Below, one piece after another: positions 6,948 to 14,665 of a DNA stretch of 15,935 bases (position 1 is its first letter; the number at the start of each line of letters is the position of its first letter). The notes beneath the pieces were generated by a model that was given only the letters and a program-made list of their open reading frames with translations, was not told the DNA's origin and ran no database searches. The DNA is from Candidatus Gastranaerophilales bacterium (lineage in GTDB: Bacteria > Cyanobacteriota > Vampirovibrionia > Gastranaerophilales > Gastranaerophilaceae): contig JAJQHF010000047.1 in assembly GCA_021199975.1 (NCBI GenBank), forward strand, positions 1-15,935, written 5' to 3'. A program made the position numbers and the translations under genes.

Positions 6948-7967
6948 ATGAATTTAAATGATTTAACATTACATCAAAAAATAGCTCAAATGTTTATAAC
7001 AGGATTTACGGAGAAAAATTTTAAGCGTAATAAATTTTTTACTTCTCTCTTGAAAGAAGGTCTTGGCGGGGTTATATTTTTTTCTCACAATATAGAAGGT
7101 GAAAACCAATTTAAATCTCTGATAAAAGATATAGGAAATTACTCTTATATCCCTTTATTCTACAGTATCGACCAGGAGGGCGGGCGGGTAGAACGAACAG
7201 AGAAAATTCACGGTAAAAAGAAATATTTAAGCGCAAAAAATGCATACGAAATGGGATTATCTTTTCTACAGCACCAAACAAAAGAAATAGCGCTTGAATT
7301 AAAAAGCTATGGAATAAATATGAATTTTGCACCCGTACTTGATGTTAATACAAACAAAGATAATCCTATAATCGGTGACAGGGCTTTTTCTTCTAATTGT
7401 GAAGATGTCGTAAATGCTTTAAAAACAGTATTAAAAGAATATGAAAAGTATGGAATAATTACGGTAGGAAAACATTTCCCCGGGCATGGAGCAGCAAGCG
7501 CCGATTCTCATAAGACTTTGCCTGTTATTGACCTGACAAAAGAAGAATTAAAATTAAACCATATAAGACCCTTTGAAGAAGCTGTAAAAACAGGCATTCC
7601 CGCAATTATGGCGGCGCATGTATTGTATCCTGCGTTAGATGAAAGAGGCATGCCTGCTTCCGTATCAAAAAAAATAATTAATGATTTGCTTATTAAAGAA
7701 ATCGGTTTTAACGGAGTTATTATAACTGATGATATGGAAATGAACGGCATAAAAGGATTTTCGAGATTGGAAGCTTGTATTAGAGCTGTTAATGCAGGTG
7801 TTAATATGTTTATTTTTAGAGATACAACAAAAAATATATATGATTTAATTATTGATATTGAAAAATCAGTTAACAAAGGACTAATAGACGAAAGTAAAAT
7901 AAATTGTTCGATTGAAAAAATCCTAAATCTAAAATGCCGTTATGGAATTATACAAAAGAGTATGTAA
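6948..7967 (+). CDS. nagZ: Beta-N-acetylhexosaminidase NagZ (GH3)
   Basis: Removes N-acetylglucosamine from muropeptide fragments (GlcNAc-1,6-anhydroMurNAc) in peptidoglycan recycling. Its 339 residues match the single-domain cytoplasmic NagZ length and there is no signal peptide. Diagnostic motifs are present: SIDQEGGRV (73-81), MNFAPVLDV (125-133), KHFPGHG (175-181) with the mobile-loop Asp186-x-His188 catalytic dyad, and ITDDMEM (259-265) with the nucleophile at the first Asp (261) by alignment with the GH3 SDW motif. Everything needed for catalysis is intact. The ATG lies two bases after the stop of the GH13-like gene with little Shine-Dalgarno sequence, so it is probably translated by coupling. 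Confidence 0.95.
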   Translation: MNLNDLTLHQKIAQMFITGFTEKNFKRNKFFTSLLKEGLGGVIFFSHNIEGENQFKSLIKDIGNYSYIPLFYSIDQEGGRVERTEKIHGKKKYLSAKNAYEMGLSFLQHQTKEIALELKSYGINMNFAPVLDVNTNKDNPIIGDRAFSSNCEDVVNALKTVLKEYEKYGIITVGKHFPGHGAASADSHKTLPVIDLTKEELKLNHIRPFEEAVKTGIPAIMAAHVLYPALDERGMPASVSKKIINDLLIKEIGFNGVIITDDMEMNGIKGFSRLEACIRAVNAGVNMFIFRDTTKNIYDLIIDIEKSVNKGLIDESKINCSIEKILNLKCRYGIIQKSM

Positions 7968-7979
7968 AAATGTCTGTAA

Positions 7980-8009
7980 TTCCTCCAAAATTGATAAAAA
8001 TCGGAGGGA
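7980..8009 (+). promoter_or_regulatory. Hairpin that can sequester the Shine-Dalgarno of the downstream small gene
   Basis: TTCCTCC (7980-7986) pairs with GGAGGGA (8003-8009) across a 16-base A/T-rich loop: seven pairs including one G-U. The 3' arm is the very strong GGAGG ribosome site for the ATG at 8012, and the 5' arm is a perfect anti-Shine-Dalgarno. There is no U-tract, so it is not a terminator. The hairpin begins 12 bases after the nagZ stop codon, so ribosomes finishing nagZ could open it. The pairing is visible; regulation is inferred. Confidence 0.45.
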
Positions 8010-8011
8010 AA

Positions 8012-8263
8012 ATGGGTAAGATTATAACTTGTATAATAATGGTAATTTCAGCGGCAAATATATGTATTGCCGCAGAGCTTGAGCTATCGGACGTAATAAA
8101 AGATGCAATAAAATCAGAGAAGTTAAAACTTTCACAGGAAAAAGAAACATTTGAATCGGTTCATCCCGTAAAAAATGAAACCATGCCATTGAACGGAGAA
8201 CAAAGCGCCTGCGAAAAAATTAATCCGCAGGAATTATTGCCGCAAAAAACTGTAAATAATTAA
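8012..8263 (+). CDS. Small exported protein of unknown function
   Basis: I do not recognise a family. The 83-residue product starts MGKIITCIIMVISA and has a short signal peptide, with likely cleavage after CIA (residue 20). The mature part is about 63 residues, hydrophilic and mostly helical in character (LELSDVIKDAIKSEKLK, 23-39) with a Pro/Asn-rich end and one Cys. I chose this start because of the GGAGG at 8003-8007 and because it places the signal peptide at the N-terminus. An in-frame ATG at 7970, two bases after the nagZ stop, would add 14 residues (MSVIPPKLIKIGGK) and bury the leader; an ATG at 7934 overlaps nagZ. As the last gene of the GH13-nagZ operon it may have an envelope-related role. 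Confidence 0.65.
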   Translation: MGKIITCIIMVISAANICIAAELELSDVIKDAIKSEKLKLSQEKETFESVHPVKNETMPLNGEQSACEKINPQELLPQKTVNN

Positions 8264-8280
8264 ATTTATCCTAACAAATT

Positions 8281-8309
8281 TTCACAGGGTTCGCCCAAAG
8301 TGTTACAAT
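8281..8309 (+). promoter_or_regulatory. Strong sigma70-like promoter with no gene downstream
   Basis: TTCACA (8281-8286) and TACAAT (8304-8309) are separated by exactly 17 bases, each one mismatch from consensus. Expected transcription starts near 8316 and would meet the hairpin at 8375-8410 within about 100 bases. The spacer contains GGG-TTCG-CCC (8287-8296), a short tetraloop palindrome. No convincing coding sequence follows, so this may drive a small RNA, or be chance. Confidence 0.4.
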
Positions 8310-8369
8310 GAAAACCGGCGGCATAATACGGCACTAGATTAGATTAAAATAATTTCAAATACGATTACT

Positions 8370-8410
8370 AAAAAGTCAAGCCGCTTAATTGTTTCAGTTA
8401 AGGGCTTGAC
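8370..8410 (-). terminator. Rho-independent terminator of the alcohol dehydrogenase gene, probably bidirectional
   Basis: The arms GTCAAGCC (8375-8382) and GGCTTGAC (8403-8410) are perfectly complementary. They are extended inward by CTTAA (8384-8388) and TTAAG (8398-8402), with one bulged G at 8383 and a nine-base loop. On the minus strand the stem is followed at once by five T (8374-8370), 26 bases beyond the alcohol dehydrogenase stop. On the plus strand it is followed by CTTCATATTTTT, a weaker U-tract, so it may also end the plus-strand operon. Confidence 0.85.
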
Positions 8411-8435
8411 CTTCATATTTTTGTTTGTTTTCTGT

Positions 8436-9650
8436 TTACTTATTATAAGGATGCAAAGACTCTGTGAATATAGCTTTAACGACTTCTTTTGTTCCTTCAA
8501 CCGGTGCAATAGAAATCAAACCTGCTAAAGAAGGAGTTTCAAAAGTTAAATCCACAAGCGTATCAATATCATTTTCACTGAAACCTTCATCGGAAAGTTT
8601 TTTTGTAATACCGACACTTTGCAGCCATGCTTCAACTTTCTTTGCGGCATATTCCGCTTCATCAGGAGTTCCTTTTAATTCAGGAATAATAGTATGAAAT
8701 AATGTTGCTATAGTTTTGGCCTTTGCAGGGTAGATATATTTAATTACCGCAGGTAATATCATTGCGAGCCCCAATCCGTGAGAAAGTTTTGGCTTTACTC
8801 CACTTAACGGGTGTTCAAGAGCGTGCGTAAAATGTAATAATCCGTTATCAAAGCTTACACCGCCTAAAACAGAAGCATATAATAAGAAATATCTTGCTTC
8901 TTTATCATTCGGATTTTCATTGATTTTAGGCAAATACTTTGCAACAAGCTCTATGCACTCTTTTGCCGCCGTAATTGATAAAGGTGATGCAACTTTAGTT
9001 GTTGCCGCTTCAACTGAATGATTAACCGCATCTATTGAAACATATATGGTTTGTTCTGGAGATAACCCCATCATTAAAGCAGGGTCATCAATCGAATATG
9101 AAGGATAAATACAATCATAAGCAATTGCTGGTTTATAATGCGTTTCCGGAATAGTCACAACCGCAAATCTGTTAGTTTCAGTTCCCGTTCCGTGAGTCAG
9201 ATTAATTGCAATAATCGGCACTGCCTTTTCGGGAATAAATTTAAATTCATATAAATCTCTTGCGGTTACACCTTCATTAGCAAGTATAATAGCCGCTGAT
9301 TTTGCCGCATCTATAGGGGAGCCTCCGCCTATTCCCATGACTGCTTTAGCACCAAATTCTTTACCTTGTTTCGCCGCTGCATCTACCGCATCCGCCGTAG
9401 GATTGGGTGTTACTTCCGCATAATTTGTATATTCTATTGAGTTTGACTTAAAAGCTTTTTCTATTACAGCCCAGGCACCTGAACTTTTGTATGCATTACG
9501 TCCCGAAACAACCAAAACTTTATCAATGCCTTTTTTCTTCAAATCCTGCGCTATATCTTCTATCTTATTAATTGCGCCAAAACCGAAATATACATTAGGT
9601 TTGACACGTAATTCAACTACCTGATTTATATCAGTATCACTTTTCCACAT
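8436..9650 (-). CDS. Iron-containing (group III) alcohol dehydrogenase
   Basis: NAD(P)-dependent interconversion of an aldehyde and an alcohol, probably aldehyde reduction during fermentation. The 404 residues show the two-domain architecture: an N-terminal nucleotide-binding domain with GIGGGSPIDAAK (106-117) and THGTGTETNRFA (152-163), and a helical metal-binding domain. Iron ligands by alignment with FucO are Asp207 and His211 (SIDAVNHSVEA), His276 (HALEHPLSG) and His291 (KLSHGLG); His280 matches the conserved catalytic-site His. AAAGGAG seven or so bases before the ATG supports the start. A strong terminator lies just downstream. The gene is divergent from the hydrogenase gene. The substrate cannot be told from the sequence. 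Confidence 0.93.
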   Translation of the reverse strand: MWKSDTDINQVVELRVKPNVYFGFGAINKIEDIAQDLKKKGIDKVLVVSGRNAYKSSGAWAVIEKAFKSNSIEYTNYAEVTPNPTADAVDAAAKQGKEFGAKAVMGIGGGSPIDAAKSAAIILANEGVTARDLYEFKFIPEKAVPIIAINLTHGTGTETNRFAVVTIPETHYKPAIAYDCIYPSYSIDDPALMMGLSPEQTIYVSIDAVNHSVEAATTKVASPLSITAAKECIELVAKYLPKINENPNDKEARYFLLYASVLGGVSFDNGLLHFTHALEHPLSGVKPKLSHGLGLAMILPAVIKYIYPAKAKTIATLFHTIIPELKGTPDEAEYAAKKVEAWLQSVGITKKLSDEGFSENDIDTLVDLTFETPSLAGLISIAPVEGTKEVVKAIFTESLHPYNK

Positions 9651-9675
9651 AAAAGTCTCCTTTCTTTGACAATTG

Positions 9676-9681
9676 ATTATA
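9676..9681 (-). promoter_or_regulatory. Putative -10 element for the alcohol dehydrogenase gene
   Basis: A perfect TATAAT on the minus strand (9681-9676) lies 25 bases before the ATG at 9650 and would give a leader of about 20 bases containing the AAAGGAG site. The -35 region is weak (GTTAAA-like). A perfect TTGACA on the opposite strand (9666-9671) has no good -10 at standard spacing. Confidence 0.4.
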
Positions 9682-9708
9682 CAATATTTTTTAAAATTTT
9701 AACAGTCG

Positions 9709-9737
9709 TTAGGCGAATTTTTTATTTATGATATAAT
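9709..9737 (+). promoter_or_regulatory. Extended -10 promoter for the [FeFe] hydrogenase gene
   Basis: TGATATAAT (9729-9737) is a perfect extended -10 element. A weak -35, TTAGGC (9709-9714), lies 17 bases upstream of the TATAAT. Transcription would start near 9744, leaving about 27 bases of leader before the ATG at 9771. The promoter shares a 120-base region with that of the divergent alcohol dehydrogenase. Confidence 0.5.
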
Positions 9738-9770
9738 TTTTTTTGTTTACACGTCAATGAGTAACAGGAT

Positions 9771-11219
9771 ATGGATAACAGCGGTACACTGGCACTTAAA
9801 CAGGAAGTTTTAACAAAATTAACAGAGGCTTTTTTTTCAGACAGTTTTGAAGAAAAGACCCGATTAATCCCTTATGATATGCGTCCTAAAGGTTCGGATG
9901 TACCTTTTAGGTGCTGTATATATAAAGAAAGAGCCATTTTAAGAGATAGGGTTATTGCAGATTTAGGATTTTCCATTGAAGATGATAATGAAGAAACTTC
10001 ATTATCCGTTTATGCAAAAGAAGCCCTAAAAAGAGAGACAACCGACAATAAAGTTTTAACAGTAATTGGTGCTGCCTGCAAGGGATGTGTTCCTAACAGA
10101 ATGTATGTTACAAATCTATGTCAGGGATGTGTTGCCCGTTCTTGTGTAAATGCTTGCAAATTCGGCGCAATAAATATTGTTAACGGAAAATCATATATTG
10201 ACAGTTCTAAATGTAAAAACTGTAAAATGTGTATGGCGGTATGTCCTTATAATGCCATTGTGAAAATAGCAGTACCTTGTGAAGATGCTTGTCCTGTAGG
10301 TGCTATAGAAAAAGATGAACACGGTTTGGCAAAAATAGACCACGAAAAATGTATTTCCTGCGGAAGATGCGTAAAAAGATGTCCGTTTGGCGCTATTAAC
10401 GAAAAAAGCCAAATTATTGACATTCTTAAACATATTAAAAATAATGACGAAATTATTGCAATGATTGCACCTTCAATTGCGGGTCAATTTAAGTGCAGCA
10501 TTTATCAACTGAAAACAGCAATGATTAAAGCAGGATTTAAAGATGTTTATGAAGTTGCCCAAGGGGCTGATATTACAACGAAAAACGAGGCGGAAGAATT
10601 TGAAGAAAGAATGAAAAACGGCGAACCCTTTATGACTACTTCATGCTGCGCCGGATATAATGAACTCAGAAAAAAGCATTTGAACGAAATTAATCAATAT
10701 GCTTCCGATACAAAAACGCCTATGTTTTACATTGCTGAAATTGTAAGAAAAAAACATCCGAATGCAAAAACTGTTTTTGTAAGCCCTTGCGTTGCCAAAC
10801 GAAAAGAAGTTTTTGAGAATGAAAATGTTGATTACTTAATGAATTATATAGAATTAAAAGCACTTCTTGACGGAAAAAAGATAAACCCTGATGAATGTGA
10901 AGAAACCATGTTTGAAATTGAAAGTTCAAAACAAGGCAGAAACTATGGTGTAACAGGCGGAGTTGCAGGTGCTGTAGGTAAAATTACTTCAAATACAGCT
11001 GAATTAAAACCGTACATAATAAACTGTTTGGATAAAGATACCATAAAAACGCTGAAAAAATTTGCAATGAATAAAGAGTGTCCTGAAGGTAATTTAATAG
11101 AAGTTATGTGCTGTGAAGGCGGATGTATCGGAGGAAATGCCGCAATTGAACAGCAAAAAAATGCAAAAAAATCTCTTCAAAAATTATTAGATAACAGCAG
11201 TGATATAAAAAAAGATTAA
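9771..11219 (+). CDS. Monomeric [FeFe] hydrogenase (group B-like) with N-terminal ferredoxin-type clusters
   Basis: Interconverts protons plus electrons and H2, most likely disposing of ferredoxin electrons during fermentation. The 482 residues fit the monomeric group B enzymes. The N-terminal half is Cys-rich: Cys103/106, Cys117/120/125/129, and two typical 4Fe-4S ferredoxin motifs at Cys148/151/154/158 and Cys194/197/200/204, plus Cys170/174. The H-cluster signatures are complete in ligands: L1 TSCCAGY (290-296; Cys292 equals the proton-transfer Cys, Cys293 a ligand), L2 VSPCVAKRKEV (337-347; Cys340), and L3 EVMCCEGGCIGG (444-455; Cys448, Cys452). The usual Pro after the L1 Cys pair is Ala294. 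The Shine-Dalgarno is weak (AGG close to the ATG). Maturases HydE, HydF and HydG are not in the window and must be elsewhere for activity. Confidence 0.92.
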   Translation: MDNSGTLALKQEVLTKLTEAFFSDSFEEKTRLIPYDMRPKGSDVPFRCCIYKERAILRDRVIADLGFSIEDDNEETSLSVYAKEALKRETTDNKVLTVIGAACKGCVPNRMYVTNLCQGCVARSCVNACKFGAINIVNGKSYIDSSKCKNCKMCMAVCPYNAIVKIAVPCEDACPVGAIEKDEHGLAKIDHEKCISCGRCVKRCPFGAINEKSQIIDILKHIKNNDEIIAMIAPSIAGQFKCSIYQLKTAMIKAGFKDVYEVAQGADITTKNEAEEFEERMKNGEPFMTTSCCAGYNELRKKHLNEINQYASDTKTPMFYIAEIVRKKHPNAKTVFVSPCVAKRKEVFENENVDYLMNYIELKALLDGKKINPDECEETMFEIESSKQGRNYGVTGGVAGAVGKITSNTAELKPYIINCLDKDTIKTLKKFAMNKECPEGNLIEVMCCEGGCIGGNAAIEQQKNAKKSLQKLLDNSSDIKKD

Positions 11220-11220
11220 A

Positions 11221-12897
11221 TTAAATCATTTTATCATCTGCCATAATACTTTGAATCTCTTTAACTGCTTTTTGCATTGAAATTTCCCAATTATCATTCT
11301 CATCATTTATAATGGGTTTTACGCTTTTATAATAGCCGCAATCCTCTCTTGATAAATCATACCACCTGCCAGGAGGATAATAATAACTAAACATTCCGAG
11401 AGTTTTCTTTCCCATTGCACCTGCTAAATTTAATATACAGTTATCACCTGATACAACTATATCCATATTTTCTATTGCTGCGGCTGTATCTGCAAAACTT
11501 GAAAATTCTTTTGCCAAATTTATAATACCGTTTCTTTTAAAACATTTTAATTCTTCATCTGCTGCATCTTTAGTCAGGCAATAAAATTGTACATTGTTTA
11601 AACTATCTAAAGATGAGAATTTTTCTGCCGGTATATTTTTTCGTAAAGAGTATATATCACTAGAAATATTCCTGCCCCTAAAAGCTATACCTATTTTAAA
11701 TTTGCCGTTATCAAAATATTTTTCTCTATATTTTTTTACTAATCTTTCATCCGCCTTTATATATCCGCCGTTTACAGAGATATTTTCCAATGTTACATTT
11801 AAAGCAATAGGAACGGACATACATGGAATATAGTAATCATATTTAAGATTTTTTATATTCGTACTAGACAAGGGATAAATATCAATATCCAAATCATTAT
11901 TTTTAAACAGTTCATATAGAGTATCTTCCATATAGTATATAATTTTTTCGCAATTTTTTTTTAGTCTTGGAATATATCCCCATATTAAGAAGTTATCGCC
12001 GTATCCCTCTTCATTTATAATAAGAAGAGTTGACTTTGATAAGTTTTCTTTTCCTGTCCATTCCGGTTTATTAAGATTATCGGAATAAATACTACTTTTG
12101 TGTTTTTGGTATAATCGGCAATACTTTTTCCAACCTTCAATATCTTTTTCAAACATACATAAATCACCGTATAAAGATATTAACAATAAGTTCATATCAT
12201 AACCTAAATTAATATATTTATTAAAATATTTTCTCAAAGATTTGTAATCTTTTATTTCTGAGGCAATAACTATTGCCTTTTGCATTATAGTTTTATTTTT
12301 TGGTTCAATTTCCAATGCTTTTTTTAAACAAACTAATGCTTTTCTTTTATAATCTACATTGTTGGTTTGGTTATACATTTCTAAATAATATATTTGAATA
12401 AAATATAAATCAATAAAATTTAATTTATTTTTATTTAACATTTTAAGAAAAAAACAATAGCTTATCAGAGCTTTTTTATAATTACCTCTTTTTAAATATA
12501 TTTCGCTTATAATTCTGCATATTTCCGCATCATTTCTTGTTTCTCTTAATTCTTGGTTATTTATTATATACAAATCCTTAGGGCTTGTATTTTCAAAACA
12601 ATTAATATACATTTTTATGTTATCTGTATCATCAGGGTAATTTTTATAAATATATTTACAAAGTTTTATTGCACTTATAAAATCTTTATTAATTGAATAT
12701 TTTGATATAAGTTTTTTAACATATTCATAAAAAATCTCATTAATATATTTAAGTTCCAAGTATTGTTTGTTTTTTTCAAGTTCTTTTCTGTAATTTTCAA
12801 TATAAGAAATAACCAAATCAACATCATTTTTTGGCATTAACGAAAGATAAAAAATTTTCTTTATTTTAAATTTAATTATATTAAATATTTTGCACAT
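11221..12897 (-). CDS. TPR / GT-B glycosyltransferase-like protein, paralogue 1 (Asn in the conserved His position)
   Basis: A 558-residue protein with helical TPR-type repeats in about the first 240 residues (AIKLCKYIYKNYPDD, NYKKALISYCFFL and YKRKALVCLKKALEIEPKN are the clearest) and a C-terminal GT-B domain similar to GT9 heptosyltransferases and TPR-linked transferases. The N-lobe shows EEGYGDNFLIWGY (about 296-308, cf. EQGLGDTIQ). The C-lobe shows KIGIAFRG, FSSFADTAAAIENMDIVVSG, then DNCILNLAGAMGK, cf. D-x4-H-L-A-G-A. The conserved His is Asn490. I prefer the ATG at 12897 over a GTG three codons upstream because MCKIFNIIKF then aligns with MNKIYNKIKY of paralogue 2. No clear Shine-Dalgarno is seen. 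It is the last gene of the array, 42 bases after paralogue 2, and its stop is one base from the hydrogenase stop. Donor and acceptor are unknown. Confidence 0.8.
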   Translation of the reverse strand: MCKIFNIIKFKIKKIFYLSLMPKNDVDLVISYIENYRKELEKNKQYLELKYINEIFYEYVKKLISKYSINKDFISAIKLCKYIYKNYPDDTDNIKMYINCFENTSPKDLYIINNQELRETRNDAEICRIISEIYLKRGNYKKALISYCFFLKMLNKNKLNFIDLYFIQIYYLEMYNQTNNVDYKRKALVCLKKALEIEPKNKTIMQKAIVIASEIKDYKSLRKYFNKYINLGYDMNLLLISLYGDLCMFEKDIEGWKKYCRLYQKHKSSIYSDNLNKPEWTGKENLSKSTLLIINEEGYGDNFLIWGYIPRLKKNCEKIIYYMEDTLYELFKNNDLDIDIYPLSSTNIKNLKYDYYIPCMSVPIALNVTLENISVNGGYIKADERLVKKYREKYFDNGKFKIGIAFRGRNISSDIYSLRKNIPAEKFSSLDSLNNVQFYCLTKDAADEELKCFKRNGIINLAKEFSSFADTAAAIENMDIVVSGDNCILNLAGAMGKKTLGMFSYYYPPGRWYDLSREDCGYYKSVKPIINDENDNWEISMQKAVKEIQSIMADDKMI

Positions 12898-12939
12898 TTT
12901 TATCACATATAAATTATTAATAATAAAAACAAAAATATA

Positions 12940-14634
12940 TTACAATTTTTTTTCGGACATAATATTATTAATTTCAGAAATTGCTTTTCTTAAGGAAATT
13001 TCCCAATTATCATTTTCATCATTTACAATAGGTTTTACACTTTTATACCAACCGCAATCATCTCCTGTTAAATCATACCACCTGTCTATAGGATGAAAAC
13101 AGCTGAACATTCCGAGAGTTCTTTTACCCATAGCTCCGGCTAAATTTAATACACAATTATCACCCGATACCATTATATCCGTATTTTCTATTGCGGCAGC
13201 AGTATCGGCAAAACTTGAAAAACTCTTTGCTAAATTTATAATATTATTTCTCTTAAAACCTTGCAGTTCTTCATCTTTAATATCTTTTGTAAAACAGTAA
13301 AATTGTATATTATCCAAACTGTCCAAAAGACAAAGTTTATCCAAAGGTATATTTTTCTTGTGTTCATGCGTATAAAGCGGATTACCCCTGAAAGCTAAAC
13401 CTATTTTTAATTTATCTGTATCAAAATATTTTTCTTTATATTTTTTTACCAATCTCTCTTCTGCTTTTATATATCCGCCGATTACCGAAATATTATTTAT
13501 TGATAAGTTAAGAGTTTTAGGAATCCGTGAACAAGAAATATAGTAATCATAAGTAAGCTGTTTAATATCAGTATCTTTTTTAGAATAAACCAAAACTCCG
13601 CAATCATTATATTTAAACAATTCGTAGGTAGCATCATTCATATAATAAATAATCTTTTTTGCCAGTTTTTTAAGTCTTGAGATATATCCCCACATTAAAA
13701 AATCATCACCAAATCCGTCTTCCGACAGGATAAGAAGAGTTGAAGAGGAAATATCTTCACCTTTCCATTCCGGTTTTGAAATATTATTAAGTATATAGTC
13801 CTCTATATACCTGCTCTTCATTTTGTAACTCTTTTTCCAGCCTTCAATATTTCCTGTATTTAAACAATAATTACTGTAATAAACAGAGAAAAAATCATCG
13901 GTTTCAATTTTATAACCTAATTCAACAGATTTATCAAAACATTCTTTTTCAACTTCCCAATCTTTAAGAACACTTGCGAAATGTAATAAAATTTGTATAA
14001 TATTAATATTTTCAGGTTCAATTGATAACGCTTGCTTAAAATAAGATAATGCCTGTTTTCTGTATTCTGCCGATGGCATACTATTACACAAGTTAGAATA
14101 ACATATTCCGAGAAAACAACAATCAAAAATATTTAACTCTTTTTGCCCTGAAAGTTCTAAAAAACGGTTATAAAGATTTATGGCTTTTTTATAATTTCCT
14201 GTTACACTGTATGTTTCACTAAGTATCTTTCTTTTTTTTGCTTTATCCTCCGTTTTTAATAATTCTTCTTTATTTATCAAAACTAAATCCAAAGGATTTA
14301 TTGAGCAGATACAATTTCTGTAATTTTTTAAATTTTCCGTATCATTAGGGTAATTGTTATAAATATACTTACAGCCTTTTATCGCATTATTAAAATCATT
14401 ATTATCACAGTATTTTTTCACAAGTTTATTTACAGCATTAACAGTTATACTGTCAAAATATTTAAGCTGCTGCTTCGTTATTTCTTTGCAGCTTTCATTA
14501 TTTAAATCTTCTTCCAATTTTATTTTATAAGCCTCAATATAAGTAAGGACATCAGAAATATTTTTTTTGTTAATATAAACGAGTAAAACAATTCTTTCAA
14601 ATATATATTTAATTTTATTATATATTTTATTCAT
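12940..14634 (-). CDS. TPR / GT-B glycosyltransferase-like protein, paralogue 2 (Asn in the conserved His position)
   Basis: A complete 564-residue paralogue of both neighbours with the same architecture: an N-terminal helical/TPR region (NAIKGCKYIYNNYPND, NYKKAINLYNRFLEL and YRKQALSYFKQALSIEPEN are the clearest repeats), then the GT-B N-lobe starting at SEDGFGDDFLMWGY (304-317), the central KIGLAFRG (410-417), and the C-lobe SFSSFADTAAAIENTDIMVSG then DNCVLNLAGAMGKRTLGMF. Asp492 of the D-x4-H motif is kept but His is replaced by Asn497, as in paralogue 1. AAAGG seven bases before the ATG supports the start. Spacing to the flanking genes is 31 and 42 bases, so the three are probably one transcript. 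No signal peptide is apparent; it presumably acts at the cytoplasmic face on a surface glycan or protein. Confidence 0.8.
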   Translation of the reverse strand: MNKIYNKIKYIFERIVLLVYINKKNISDVLTYIEAYKIKLEEDLNNESCKEITKQQLKYFDSITVNAVNKLVKKYCDNNDFNNAIKGCKYIYNNYPNDTENLKNYRNCICSINPLDLVLINKEELLKTEDKAKKRKILSETYSVTGNYKKAINLYNRFLELSGQKELNIFDCCFLGICYSNLCNSMPSAEYRKQALSYFKQALSIEPENINIIQILLHFASVLKDWEVEKECFDKSVELGYKIETDDFFSVYYSNYCLNTGNIEGWKKSYKMKSRYIEDYILNNISKPEWKGEDISSSTLLILSEDGFGDDFLMWGYISRLKKLAKKIIYYMNDATYELFKYNDCGVLVYSKKDTDIKQLTYDYYISCSRIPKTLNLSINNISVIGGYIKAEERLVKKYKEKYFDTDKLKIGLAFRGNPLYTHEHKKNIPLDKLCLLDSLDNIQFYCFTKDIKDEELQGFKRNNIINLAKSFSSFADTAAAIENTDIMVSGDNCVLNLAGAMGKRTLGMFSCFHPIDRWYDLTGDDCGWYKSVKPIVNDENDNWEISLRKAISEINNIMSEKKL

Positions 14635-14665
14635 ATTTATACCTTTAATTATTATATAATAAATC

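Noticed and set aside
7508..7876. Open frame on the minus strand inside nagZ (similar cases at 10191-10433, 10720-10929 and 5581-5847)
   Set aside because: These are antisense shadows of well-supported genes with no start signals or family features.
8287..8296. GGG-TTCG-CCC mini-hairpin, considered as a terminator or a tRNA T-arm
   Set aside because: The stem has only three pairs, no T run follows, and no acceptor, anticodon or D arms can be built around it.
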